DNA of 64,000 bases, taken from assembly GCF_900110245.1 (NCBI RefSeq), contig NZ_FOCZ01000007.1:434001-498000 (forward strand). Reading direction: 5' to 3'. Every line of letters begins with the position of its first letter. The first letter of the stretch is position 1. Position numbers and translations under genes: made by a program. This stretch comes from Niastella yeongjuensis (GTDB lineage Bacteria > Bacteroidota > Bacteroidia > Chitinophagales > Chitinophagaceae). Shown piece after piece: positions 55,532 through 64,000 of this stretch. The notes below the pieces were generated by a model. The model had not been told where the DNA came from and ran no database searches. It worked only from the letters and a program-made list of their open reading frames with translations.

Positions 55532-55600
55532 ATGAGTTTAAATTCAATTAAAACAAAAATTCCTGCAGTGGGCGAATCTGTAAGTGAAATTACGAGCTTA
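55532..55600 (+). pseudogene. 5' remnant of sucB (E2 lipoyl domain)
   Basis: An ATG directly after the sucA stop begins SIKTKIPAVGESVSEIT, the opening of the E2 lipoyl domain (consensus IKVPxVGESxxEVT). The match ends after about 22 codons, before the lipoylated lysine. The frame then runs on through unrelated sequence into the GNAT gene, giving a 211-residue fused frame, but the GNAT product has its own ATG at 55643. Confidence 0.8.
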
Positions 55601-55642
55601 CTGCAACACAAATTTAACCACCTGCATGTAACTATTACAAAA

Positions 55643-56167
55643 ATGGATAATAAAATAATTTCAAAATTTATGCTAGCAACGGAAGAAGGCATAGAGATCT
55701 TGCTTTCTTTAGCGACGGAGATAACTTACGAAAAATTTGGTTCAATAACGACAAATAAAATTCTTGAACAATACATTGCCGGTAGTTTCAACCGGAGAAC
55801 AATGATTATTGAAATGAATAGTTTGTCAAATCAGTGGGTAGTCGTGTTTTACAATAATGAGCCAGTTGGTTATATGCGAATAACATCGAATGGTAGAAGG
55901 CCACAGCTACTTGCAAAGAAAAGAATAATACGGTTGGCAGAATTTGGGATCTTGAAAAAATATGATGATCCGCAGATTCCTTTATCGCTATTGGAAAAAT
56001 GTTTATCTGTTTGCCGTGGTTATGATGGTCTATGGATAACCGAATATGCTGAACATCCTCTCCTGCCCTTTTTTGAAAGTAATGGATTTCTCAGGTTGCA
56101 AGAAGTACCCGATCAGTATGAGCTGCCGCTGCCCGCTTTATATTTATTCAGGGAAAATGAAAAATAG
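55643..56167 (+). CDS. GNAT-like acetyltransferase, paralogue of 10188
   Basis: From the ATG at 55643 the protein has 174 residues and aligns end to end with the 10188 product (shared NKIISKF, NQWVVVFYNNEPVGYMRIT, RLAEFGILKKYDD, PLLPFFESNGFLRL). The DNA around the two starts is also similar. Here it follows a broken sucB rather than an MFS gene. Its frame is open into the sucB scrap, so a small amount of a fused protein could be made by translation from 55532. The acetyltransferase assignment rests on fold-level resemblance. Confidence 0.75.
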   Translation: MDNKIISKFMLATEEGIEILLSLATEITYEKFGSITTNKILEQYIAGSFNRRTMIIEMNSLSNQWVVVFYNNEPVGYMRITSNGRRPQLLAKKRIIRLAEFGILKKYDDPQIPLSLLEKCLSVCRGYDGLWITEYAEHPLLPFFESNGFLRLQEVPDQYELPLPALYLFRENEK

Positions 56168-56670
56168 ATGGACGCAATAAATGACATACTATTAACAATG
56201 ACCTAACGATTAACGATCCGACGAAATTAGGTGTTAAAAGGGTGAGTACCGGTTCATCCTTATGGTGCATTTTATCGTGCTGCGCGGGAGGTTAGATATC
56301 AGGGAGGTTTTAACTATGGGAACGAATCAATTCTTTATCAGGACATGAACCGATTTTTTGAAGAACGATAAAGAGACAATTACAAATGATATGTGAAAAG
56401 AATACTTTTTATTAAATGTCCAAAAACGGGAAACCTCCTTTATTGTATATTAATTTTCAACAAGGAACAAGTACGAGACACCTTAAAAACAAAAACGAAC
56501 AACGGTGACATTCCTGGGATTCGCTGTATTTATTTATTTTTAATACTATTAACATCTCCAAATTTCTTCTATTTAAATTCTGTTAACAATCCATTTGATC
56601 TTCGTTGACAAGTTTGAAAACGGCAACCGGTTAATTTAGTTAGCTATAAGATTCAATCAAAACTACTGCA
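56168..56670. other. 500-bp region without a convincing gene
   Basis: A 71-codon frame (56393-56608) has poor coding character. The stretch should contain the promoter of the SusC operon. I see no clear terminator for the GNAT gene and no strong palindrome. Confidence 0.45.
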
Positions 56671-59600
56671 ATGACTAAATTAACACTGGTCGGCAGAATT
56701 GCCTGTTACAAGGTTGTTCTGTCTGTCCAAATACTATTGCTATTTGTGATACAGCATGCCTTTTCCCAGGTAGCACCCGCGGCAAACAGCGTTATTGTTT
56801 CCGGTGTTATTAAAGACGGTGGTGATGGTAAGCCATTAGGCGCCGTGACCATTGAAATAGCCGGCACCAAACAAGGCGGTATGTCCAATGAAGATGGTAA
56901 ATTTCTCATCCGCGCAGCACCGGGCGCAACAGTCACCTTCCGGTCGGTAGGTTATCTCCCCAAAGACCTTAAAGTTACAGGAACACTCACCAACCTGATC
57001 ATCACGTTAAAGCAGGACCCAAAAGGGATGAAAGATGTAGTGGTCATCGGGTACCAGAGTCTTGCCCGGCGCAATGTCAGTGCCGCTGTTACATCCCTTG
57101 ATCCAAAGACCATTGCAGATGTACCATCTCCTACCCTGGATGGCTTGTTGCAGGGACGGGTAGCAGGTGTCAATGTACAGAACTTCTCCGGTGAGCCCGG
57201 CGTTCGCAGTACAGTTGTTGTGAGAGGTAATACGTCTGTTAGCAGGTCCGTTAACAATGATCCCACTACTGCCGCCGGTAAGGCCAGTCTGGCCAGAGCG
57301 GTAAGCGGTCCGCTGTATGTTATTGACGGCGTTCCCCAGGCTACGGATGATATTGCCGCCATAAATTATGGCAATGGTACCAATACAGATGTACTGGCGG
57401 GCATTCCTGTCAGTGATATTGAATCTATTGATATCCTGAAAGACGCTTCGGCCTCCGCCATTTACGGATCCCGCGGCGCCGGTGGTGTTATCATCATCAA
57501 AACCAAAAGAGGTACACCAGGCAGGCTGCGCATCAACTTCAGCACGTACCATGGTATTACTGAAAGACCAACATTGGACAAAGTATACATTGGGGCTGAA
57601 GAAACCCGTGCCAAGATGGACCTGATCAATCATTACGGTCCCTATAACAGTTTAACGGATCTGCCCATGATCCTGACAGATACATTGAACCCGGCCTTTA
57701 ACAATGCCAATGATTACCGTGGGGGTATGTTTCAGACCGGGTTGGTAGATAACGTAGACCTGTCAGTAAGCGGCGGTAGTGATGTTGTCAATTACCGATA
57801 CGGCCTGAACTGCTACAATGAAAAAGGCATCATTAAGAAATCCGGGCTGCAGCGCTATAGTTTTAACAGCAATACGAGTGTAAAGCTGTCATCCAAACTG
57901 ACTGTTAACACACAGATCCGCTTCAGCCATCTTAACCGCCCCCGTTCTCTGAATGACATTACCGGCGGTTATGGTCCTTTTAATGGCGGTTATTATGCAT
58001 CCAGCAGGCTGCCGGCTTCTACCTTGTACCTGAGCCCTGCCAGCCGGGATTTTATCTTTGGTAATGCCAGTAACCAGACAGATGCCAACACCAATAACAG
58101 TCTTACCATCAGCCCCAGCATTGACTGGAAGATCTCCAATAAGTTAGTCTTTAATACGGTGATCTCCTTCCAAACGGCCAACAGCCGGCGGGATACTTAT
58201 TCACCAGGCAAATACCGACAAAGTGGTGTGGGCTATGCTGTTAGCTTTGCGGACAATTCCGCCAATTACCTGATGAGCAACACCCTGATGTATACCACAG
58301 CCATTGGCAATAGCCATCATTTGAATTTCCTGCTGGGTCAGAATACGGAGTTCCATCAATACCGCTCAACAGATGTTGAAACAGATGGTATTCCCAATGA
58401 CCAGGTAGCCGTAGTTAATATCCTGAATAAAAATCAATCATCCGGCTTTTCTGATCTGATTGAAAGCGGGATCCAGTCCGGCTTTTTCAGGTTGAACTAT
58501 GATTTTAAAGGCCGCTATCTTTTCTCCGGCGTATTCAATGCCGATGCGTCATCTAAATTTGGTAGCAATAACCGTGTAGGTTATTTCCCTTCTGTGTCTG
58601 CAGGCTGGATCGTCAGTGAAGAGCCCTTCATGGATGGCTTTTCAGGCTGGCTCAGTATGTTGAAGATCAGAGGTAGCTTTGGCGTTACGGGCCGTCAACC
58701 GGATGAGGGCAGCAACTATTTGTCCTATAATACTTACACTATTGGCGCTGGTAGTTTTGCGGGCAGCAACAATCCAGCTAACAACCAGAACATTTCTTTT
58801 ACCTATAATGGGGTGCCGGCTATTTCACCCAATTTTTCAGCCGGTCTGGCCAACAAGAACCTTACCTGGGAACATTCACAGGAAGCCAATCTTGGTATTG
58901 ACATCAATATCCTGAACGGCCGGTTCAACCTGGTTACGGATCTGTATGTACGCAATACCAAACAAGGCATCTTCTCGCTGGTGTTGCCTGTTACTACCGG
59001 GTTCTCAACTATTACCACCAATGCCATTGGTACGCGCAACTCAGGTATAGAAACCCAGTTATCTGCACACTGGTTCAAACCAGCTAATAAATTCCAGTGG
59101 TCGACTGATTTTAACTTTGCCTACAATAAGAATATGGTCACGTCACTGCCCAATGGCGGCAGGGATATTGTTGTTAACCAGGGTGCAACCAGTTACCTGC
59201 TCAGGCAAGGCCATCCCATCAATGAATACTTCCTGTTTCAGGCAACGGGTGTTTATAAAACTGACAAGGATGTTCCCTTTAACCCGCTCACAGGTGCCGT
59301 GCTCAATTTTTACGGCTATCCTTTCAGAGGGGGAGATCCTATCTGGAAAGACCAGAATGGAGATGGCATATTGGATAATACAGACTATGCACCAGCAGGC
59401 AATCCCAATCCAAAATTCACAGGCGGTTTTAACAATACCTTCAGCTATCGTAACCTCAGTCTGACCGTGTTCTGTACTTATACACTTGGCAGGCAGATCT
59501 ATAATGACTACCTGGCGGGCAGGCTTTCCGGTCTGGTGCCTACGGATGATGGTGATCCCAACCCTTTGCATGCCATTTCCCACAATGCTTTTCCTGACCT

Positions 59601-59946
59601 GAGTGATATTAACTACTGGCAGAATCCGGGGGATAATGCTACCTACCCTTCACTCAGCTCCTTTCTGGGCACCCGTTACAAGTATGCCGCAGTCAGCTCC
59701 CAATGGGTGGAGAATGGAGATTATATGCGGATCAAGACCATGACCCTTTCGTATGTGTTCAACCCTTCTGTGTTGCAGCGTCTGCACCTGGGCAGGCTGA
59801 GGGTATATGGCATGGTAGACAACCTGCATATTTTCCAGAAGGCGCTGGCGCCGGATGCCGAACAGGTCGATCCTTTTGGAATATATAACGGGAGTGGTTA
59901 TCCCATTCCAAAGAAATTCACTTTAGGTCTTGATATGAGCTTATGA
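56671..59946 (+). CDS. SusC/RagA-type TonB-dependent transporter
   Basis: The 1091-residue outer-membrane transporter has a signal peptide (ILLLFVIQHAFSQ) and a CarboxypepD_reg-like domain (about 42-115: VSGVIKDGGDGKPLGAVTIEI). The SusC plug signature VVVIGYQSLARRNVSAAVTSL follows, with the conserved IDILKDASASAIYGSRGAGGVIIIKTK. A large barrel makes up the rest. With the SusD-like protein encoded next it would import a specific oligosaccharide, peptide or other large nutrient. There is no sigma/anti-sigma pair or glycoside hydrolase beside it, so the substrate cannot be named. Confidence 0.92.
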   Translation: MTKLTLVGRIACYKVVLSVQILLLFVIQHAFSQVAPAANSVIVSGVIKDGGDGKPLGAVTIEIAGTKQGGMSNEDGKFLIRAAPGATVTFRSVGYLPKDLKVTGTLTNLIITLKQDPKGMKDVVVIGYQSLARRNVSAAVTSLDPKTIADVPSPTLDGLLQGRVAGVNVQNFSGEPGVRSTVVVRGNTSVSRSVNNDPTTAAGKASLARAVSGPLYVIDGVPQATDDIAAINYGNGTNTDVLAGIPVSDIESIDILKDASASAIYGSRGAGGVIIIKTKRGTPGRLRINFSTYHGITERPTLDKVYIGAEETRAKMDLINHYGPYNSLTDLPMILTDTLNPAFNNANDYRGGMFQTGLVDNVDLSVSGGSDVVNYRYGLNCYNEKGIIKKSGLQRYSFNSNTSVKLSSKLTVNTQIRFSHLNRPRSLNDITGGYGPFNGGYYASSRLPASTLYLSPASRDFIFGNASNQTDANTNNSLTISPSIDWKISNKLVFNTVISFQTANSRRDTYSPGKYRQSGVGYAVSFADNSANYLMSNTLMYTTAIGNSHHLNFLLGQNTEFHQYRSTDVETDGIPNDQVAVVNILNKNQSSGFSDLIESGIQSGFFRLNYDFKGRYLFSGVFNADASSKFGSNNRVGYFPSVSAGWIVSEEPFMDGFSGWLSMLKIRGSFGVTGRQPDEGSNYLSYNTYTIGAGSFAGSNNPANNQNISFTYNGVPAISPNFSAGLANKNLTWEHSQEANLGIDINILNGRFNLVTDLYVRNTKQGIFSLVLPVTTGFSTITTNAIGTRNSGIETQLSAHWFKPANKFQWSTDFNFAYNKNMVTSLPNGGRDIVVNQGATSYLLRQGHPINEYFLFQATGVYKTDKDVPFNPLTGAVLNFYGYPFRGGDPIWKDQNGDGILDNTDYAPAGNPNPKFTGGFNNTFSYRNLSLTVFCTYTLGRQIYNDYLAGRLSGLVPTDDGDPNPLHAISHNAFPDLSDINYWQNPGDNATYPSLSSFLGTRYKYAAVSSQWVENGDYMRIKTMTLSYVFNPSVLQRLHLGRLRVYGMVDNLHIFQKALAPDAEQVDPFGIYNGSGYPIPKKFTLGLDMSL

Positions 59947-59972
59947 TCATCCATCACTTCAAAGTCATCAAC

Positions 59973-61442
59973 ATGCAAAACGCTTATATAAATAGAAAAC
60001 TGGTTGCGGTGTTTTTACTGGTCCTGCTTGGCAGCAGCTCCTGTAAAAAGATCCTGGACCTGCAACCACACAACTCCACATTTACAGATGCTTATTTTAA
60101 AACCGGTCAGGATGCCAATACAGCCATTGCAGGCGCCTATGCCTTGCTGAGGAGTGTATTGTTGAACAACTATTCCTGGCATGTATATGGAGATCTGCCT
60201 TCCGGCGAATACAGTGTTAACGGCGGGCTGGATGCCTTTAATCAACCCATTTGCAATGGTCAGTTCATTGGATTGAACGTGGGACCCTGGGAATGGAACT
60301 GGCAGAATTATTACCAGGTGCTCCAGCAGGTTAACCTGATCATAGCCAGGGTACCGGAGATACCCGCTTCCGCTTTTACCAATCCGGATCTCAAGAACCA
60401 GATCATTGGAGAGGCTTATTTTCTCCGCGCTTATGTTTATTTCTATATGAGCCGTATCTGGGGAGATATACCGCTGAAGCTGGCGCCGGATCTGGATGTT
60501 AGCCAGGCGCAAACTATTGCCCGCTCACCGGCAACCACCATATGGGCGCAATGTCTGGCAGATTGCCAGACGGCGGAAAGCAACCTGGTGTTTGGATATG
60601 CAGATCTCAGTCAAACTGCAGTCCGTGCCAACAGAGGCAGCGTTCTGGCGCTCAGAGCGCATATCCAGGCCTGGAAGCATGACTACAGCGCCTGTGAAAA
60701 AACAGCCGACACGCTTATCAGACAGGGTGGTTACCAGTTGGAGGACTCCGCGCACTATGCACAGGTATTTGTTGGCAAATCACGGGAAGGCATTTTTGAG
60801 ATCAACGTTAACTACGGTCAAAATGAAGGCATTGCTACGGCCGGTAATGGTGGCGGTTATCTGCCTACCCTGGCCAGGCCCTTTATTGCCAACCAGGGCA
60901 GCCTGAACTGGCCCATCAATCATGATTATGTAATAAACCTTTATTCTGATACTGCTGATATCCGTTATGCCAAATTCTTTTACCAGGCCTATACCAGCAA
61001 CCAGGGGCAGACCATTAAATACGCAAATATTTACTATGCCGACGGCTCCTCTCAAGGTGATCCGCGGCTGTCCAATAACCTGAATATTTTCAGGCTGCCG
61101 GATATCATGTTGCTGCGGGCAGAAGCGCTCAATAAACTGGGCCGGGATGGAGAAGCACTGCCATTGTTAAACGCTGTTAAAGAACGGGCAGGTATTGCAG
61201 ACTATACAGGCGCCGGCGGCACAGACATGGGCAGGGAGATACTGGAAGAAAGATTGCGGGAATTTTTCTTTGAAGGCCAGGCCTATTATGATCTGATCCG
61301 CACGGGGCTGTTGCTTGATTATAATGAGAATTTCAGCCCGGACCAGTATTATAATGGCGGCTGGGTATGGCCAATAGATCCGTCCATGTTCAAGGATGAC
61401 TTTACACTGGTGCAAACCAAATATTGGCAGGGCAAGCTTTAA
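59973..61442 (+). CDS. SusD/RagB-type nutrient-binding lipoprotein
   Basis: From the ATG at 59973 the protein has 489 residues with a lipobox LGSSSC (Cys24); the earlier ATG overlapping the SusC stop gives an overlong signal. The family's helical TPR-type body is clear (FLRAYVYFYMSRIWGDIPLKL, LRLPDIMLLRAEALNKLG-like, REILEERLREFFFEGQAYYDLIRTG). It caps the SusC barrel at the cell surface and captures the substrate. It is in one operon with the SusC gene and the two lipoproteins that follow. Confidence 0.92.
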   Translation: MQNAYINRKLVAVFLLVLLGSSSCKKILDLQPHNSTFTDAYFKTGQDANTAIAGAYALLRSVLLNNYSWHVYGDLPSGEYSVNGGLDAFNQPICNGQFIGLNVGPWEWNWQNYYQVLQQVNLIIARVPEIPASAFTNPDLKNQIIGEAYFLRAYVYFYMSRIWGDIPLKLAPDLDVSQAQTIARSPATTIWAQCLADCQTAESNLVFGYADLSQTAVRANRGSVLALRAHIQAWKHDYSACEKTADTLIRQGGYQLEDSAHYAQVFVGKSREGIFEINVNYGQNEGIATAGNGGGYLPTLARPFIANQGSLNWPINHDYVINLYSDTADIRYAKFFYQAYTSNQGQTIKYANIYYADGSSQGDPRLSNNLNIFRLPDIMLLRAEALNKLGRDGEALPLLNAVKERAGIADYTGAGGTDMGREILEERLREFFFEGQAYYDLIRTGLLLDYNENFSPDQYYNGGWVWPIDPSMFKDDFTLVQTKYWQGKL

Positions 61443-61460
61443 CCAATAAAACTGATTAGT

Positions 61461-62153
61461 ATGACACTGAAGATAAAAATATTAACAGCGGCTTCGGCCC
61501 TTTTGTTACTGGCCACCGTTGCCTGCAAGAAATCCTATACCATTGGCGGAAGCACCTTTGTGGCGCAGGTGAACATGACCACCTATGACTATCTCAAGAC
61601 CAACCATTTGTTTGATACACTGGTGATGATGATTGACAAAACAGGGCTGAAAGACGAGCTCAACCAGGCGGGCACCTTCTTTGCCTTTACCAATTATTCT
61701 ATCCGCAGATATGTAGAAGCCAAAGGGGCCGACCTGCGCATCAAAAGGAATGATGAGAACATGCCCTATACATTTGATTCCCTGAACCTGGCAGCCCTGA
61801 AGGACTCCCTGCGCAGTTATATGTTTGCAGACCGGTTCACACGGGATAATATTACCAGGAATGGTTTATGGCGGCAATCGCGTAATGGTGAATACAGGTT
61901 AATGCAGCTGATCCCTACTTCTGATTACACCAATCAGAATGTATTCACCACAGAACCGCAATACATTTATTTCACCAAGATCATTGCGTTACCCGGTCAT
62001 CCGGTACCGCCAGATTCTACCCAACTGGGATCCGTAGTGGATGAGCAGCGGCTGGAAAGTCTTTGCCAGACCACAGGTATTCTTACCACCACAGGTGTGC
62101 TGCACGTGCTGGGTAACTCACATATGTTCAACTTTTATGATGACAATCACTAA
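61461..62153 (+). CDS. Fasciclin-like surface lipoprotein
   Basis: The 230-residue protein has a lipobox (ATVAC, Cys22) and a single fasciclin-type domain: MTTYDYLKTNHLFDTLVMMIDKTGL, GTFFAFTNYSIRRY and the closing TTTGVLHVLGNSHMF. Such proteins often accompany SusCD pairs in Bacteroidetes and may help hold the substrate or the complex. The gap to the SusD gene is 18 bp. Confidence 0.8.
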   Translation: MTLKIKILTAASALLLLATVACKKSYTIGGSTFVAQVNMTTYDYLKTNHLFDTLVMMIDKTGLKDELNQAGTFFAFTNYSIRRYVEAKGADLRIKRNDENMPYTFDSLNLAALKDSLRSYMFADRFTRDNITRNGLWRQSRNGEYRLMQLIPTSDYTNQNVFTTEPQYIYFTKIIALPGHPVPPDSTQLGSVVDEQRLESLCQTTGILTTTGVLHVLGNSHMFNFYDDNH

Positions 62154-62176
62154 TCTCCAATCAAACACAATCAATC

Positions 62177-63145
62177 ATGAAGATTCCTCAATATATTGGA
62201 TTAGTTCTCCTGGCAGGCCTGGTCACCAACTCCTGCCAGAAAGTTACACCTGGTTATTTAAGCCAGCAGATCCGGTATACGGACAACCCCATTCAGATAG
62301 CCAGGGGTATTGTAACTGAGACCAACCCGGTAGATGCAGATGGATCCAGCGCCCCTGTGACCTATGAACTGCTGGACGTTCGGGATTCCGCCACCGGCAA
62401 ACATGCGGATGCCATTTATGCCAATCACCAGCGGTATGTATTCATCAGCCAGTTTGATCCCGCTATAGATAGCACCATCGAACTGCTGAATTCCGTTAGA
62501 AAACTGGTTAATGAACCTTGTTTTGATTTCAACGTACACACCGGCGCCTTTACATTTTACAGTACTACAGACAGTGTGCCATTAGGTACCTACACCTATG
62601 ATGTTAAGGCCACCAATGAATCCGGCAGCAGGATCTATAAGGATGTTGGCCGGTTTACATTGTATGATGGTCTGCCTTATGAGAATGACGGCGCCGCCTG
62701 TGCCTGGTTCCAGGACGGTACCACTACCAGCGGGGACATAGCCACACCGCAAATGAAAATTGAACGACTCTCTACCAATGGCTACCGGGTCATCCTGAAG
62801 GTTGAAGACCAGAACGGCACACCCTTTAAGCCATCCAATAATGAATATATTGAACGTGGGGACAGAAGCAGCTTCCGCACCTTTGCCCGTTTCCATCCGC
62901 TGACAGTTACAGACACAGCCCTGATCTGTGATTTTGAATTGACGCCATTCCCTATTATCCAGGGCGCACAGGGCTATACCATCTATTATCGCATTCCCGG
63001 CAACATAGCCAGGATAGACCCGGGTATTACACCAGCCGGCACCAGAACATACAGTGTGAACCCAAGATTTACATTCCGTTTGTGGCAGGGTGGCACTTAT
63101 TTAGTTACCATTCACTTACCTAAAGTAACAAGGGACCCGATATAA
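62177..63145 (+). CDS. Surface lipoprotein of the SusCD operon (DUF5007-like)
   Basis: The 322-residue protein has a lipobox (VTNSC, Cys20) followed by beta-sandwich-like strands (FNVHTGAFTFYSTTD, GTYTYDVKATNESG, GYTIYYRIPG). From memory it resembles the DUF5007 type found after fasciclin-like genes in these operons, but I cannot confirm this. It is probably an auxiliary substrate-binding protein at the cell surface. It lies 23 bp after the fasciclin gene. Confidence 0.7.
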   Translation: MKIPQYIGLVLLAGLVTNSCQKVTPGYLSQQIRYTDNPIQIARGIVTETNPVDADGSSAPVTYELLDVRDSATGKHADAIYANHQRYVFISQFDPAIDSTIELLNSVRKLVNEPCFDFNVHTGAFTFYSTTDSVPLGTYTYDVKATNESGSRIYKDVGRFTLYDGLPYENDGAACAWFQDGTTTSGDIATPQMKIERLSTNGYRVILKVEDQNGTPFKPSNNEYIERGDRSSFRTFARFHPLTVTDTALICDFELTPFPIIQGAQGYTIYYRIPGNIARIDPGITPAGTRTYSVNPRFTFRLWQGGTYLVTIHLPKVTRDPI

Positions 63146-63156
63146 CGGGATCCCTT
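63130..63156. terminator. Hairpin at the convergent end of the SusCD operon
   Basis: AAGGGA-CCCG pairs with CGGG-TCCCTT with one bulged A; the stop codon lies in the loop. It has no T run, so termination is likely but not certain. Confidence 0.5.
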
Positions 63157-63184
63157 GCCTGATCACATAGTAATTGTCTTGTAA

Positions 63185-63901
63185 TTAACGGTAGGTGAGT
63201 TCCAGTTGAGGATTTTGGCTGTAGTCTTTCCAGAGTTCATCAACCGTTTTTCCGGTTAGCGTAGTCCAGATCTGTGACGTATATTTCCCCTCGCGGGCTG
63301 CCTTATCCAGTCTGTCAACAGTACCAGAATGGTTTTTTTCCACCCATACCAGGAAGCGGGCAGTTATACGGTAAGCATTGGTATAGTTTTGGCCGGGCTT
63401 CAGGTCTGGAAGCCGCCAGTTTCCCTTCTGGTTGTTGACACCATATACATAACGCACATAATCAGCAATACCCTCTGTAAGCCATCCGGGAACAGGATGT
63501 GTATAGGCCTGAACAATGTGCATGGCCTCATGGGTGACCACATCAATATCTTCCGGATGGGCTTTCAGCCATTTGGGATTATAACGCACCTTATCGTTGC
63601 CGGTCTCTGCAACGCCATCATAGTCGGGATCGATGGTAAAGACTACTTTTTGGGCTGTGTGGGTATTGAACCGGTTAGCTTCTTTAGGGTAAACGGTAAA
63701 AAATACGTCAATCATACGCTGCCGGGTAGTGGTGTCAAAATCAGGCTGCCGGTTAATAAATACCAGCGTATACCCTTCACGGGTAATGGTATCCGCAGCA
63801 GGCGCCTGGTAGCCGTTTTGGCTGTGGCCGGAAGCCCAGGCTGGCAGTGCGGGGCCCAATGCGAGGCCGGCCATCATTACCGCTGTTAATGTTGAGTTCA
63901 T
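63185..63901 (-). CDS. Basic secretory protein-like metallopeptidase
   Basis: The 238-residue protein has a signal peptide (LAGLALGPALPAWAS-like) and a zinc-peptidase motif HEAMH (124-128), followed by GWLTEGIADYVRYVYG with a likely third ligand Glu143. This matches the plant basic secretory protein family, also found in Bacteroidetes, and thought to be a secreted peptidase. It is a single gene convergent with the SusCD operon. Confidence 0.85.
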   Translation of the reverse strand: MNSTLTAVMMAGLALGPALPAWASGHSQNGYQAPAADTITREGYTLVFINRQPDFDTTTRQRMIDVFFTVYPKEANRFNTHTAQKVVFTIDPDYDGVAETGNDKVRYNPKWLKAHPEDIDVVTHEAMHIVQAYTHPVPGWLTEGIADYVRYVYGVNNQKGNWRLPDLKPGQNYTNAYRITARFLVWVEKNHSGTVDRLDKAAREGKYTSQIWTTLTGKTVDELWKDYSQNPQLELTYR

Positions 63902-64000
63902 TGTTGAAGTTTTGGATGAAGTTGTGAAGATATTTATGGGTCAGGTCTGTTTGTTGTCAACAGACTTCAAACACAGTGTTAATGGAAATCAAATTACAAT

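Noticed and set aside
56393-56608. 71-codon frame before the SusC gene
   Set aside because: AT-rich with no coding character, neighbour or start signal.
1-64000. CRISPR array, tRNA, rRNA, insertion sequence or prophage
   Set aside because: Looked for and not seen. The regular DNA repeats at 32700-34000 are coding SBBP blades, not spacers.

Overview
The window looks like a chromosomal segment of a Bacteroidetes bacterium, most likely of the family Chitinophagaceae (Niastella/Chitinophaga type). The grounds are a SusC/SusD pair, a TonB-dependent receptor with a CarboxypepD_reg-like front, a type IX secretion (T9SS) C-terminal sorting domain, promoters of the Bacteroidetes TAnnTTTG type and a general lack of Shine-Dalgarno sequences. 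I saw no tRNA, rRNA, CRISPR array, transposase or integrase.

Layout. 0-7.3 kb: a secreted beta-propeller, a VOC/glyoxalase protein, an 11-bp-period inverted repeat cluster, two small genes with cysteine-rich tails, an outer-membrane-like protein and a TonB receptor. 7.6-10.7 kb: TetR, an orphan ActD-like (DUF3341) membrane protein, MFS and GNAT-like genes, with two TTAAGCA palindromes. 10.8-11.5 kb: MarC. 11.7-25.3 kb: an unusual four-gene cluster ending in a 3068-residue secreted protein that joins a ComEC-type metallo-beta-lactamase domain to a very long beta-rich region. 25.5-28.1 kb: thioredoxin reductase and a DHA2 drug exporter. 28.4-32.1 kb: a quaternary-amine/ergothioneine-type ABC transporter whose fused binding domain is circularly permuted, flanked by two AhpD-like proteins, one with a damaged active site. 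32.3-34.1 kb: a T9SS-exported SBBP-repeat protein. 34.5-36.8 kb: chromate resistance, with a ChrB-AraC fusion next to ChrA. 36.8-40 kb: a small gene, an isochorismatase-like protein, and an MFS exporter with its TetR repressor and two matching TTCGACA-N13-TGTCGAA operators. 40.1-43.0 kb: MFS, DinB and a second TetR paralogous to the 7.6-kb one, again with TTAAGCA palindromes, followed by a decayed DUF3341 copy. 43.0-51.6 kb: a tight operon of acetolactate synthase, Mug glycosylase, TolC, RND pump, adaptor and TetR. 51.7-56.2 kb: AraC regulator, sucA, a 5' scrap of sucB and a second GNAT paralogue. 56.7-63.1 kb: SusC, SusD, fasciclin-like lipoprotein and a further lipoprotein. 63.2-63.9 kb: a basic secretory protein-like metallopeptidase.

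Themes. Much of the window is drug/stress efflux under local one-component repressors whose operators can be read directly. Two related blocks (TetR, DUF3341, GNAT, TTAAGCA palindromes) lie about 35-45 kb apart. In the second block a 12.6-kb stretch (acetolactate synthase to truncated sucB) separates the decayed DUF3341 gene from the GNAT gene, which suggests an insertion or rearrangement. The strongest candidates for undescribed biology are the giant metallo-beta-lactamase cluster, the circularly permuted binding domain, the ChrB-AraC fusion and the paired TTAAGCA regulon.
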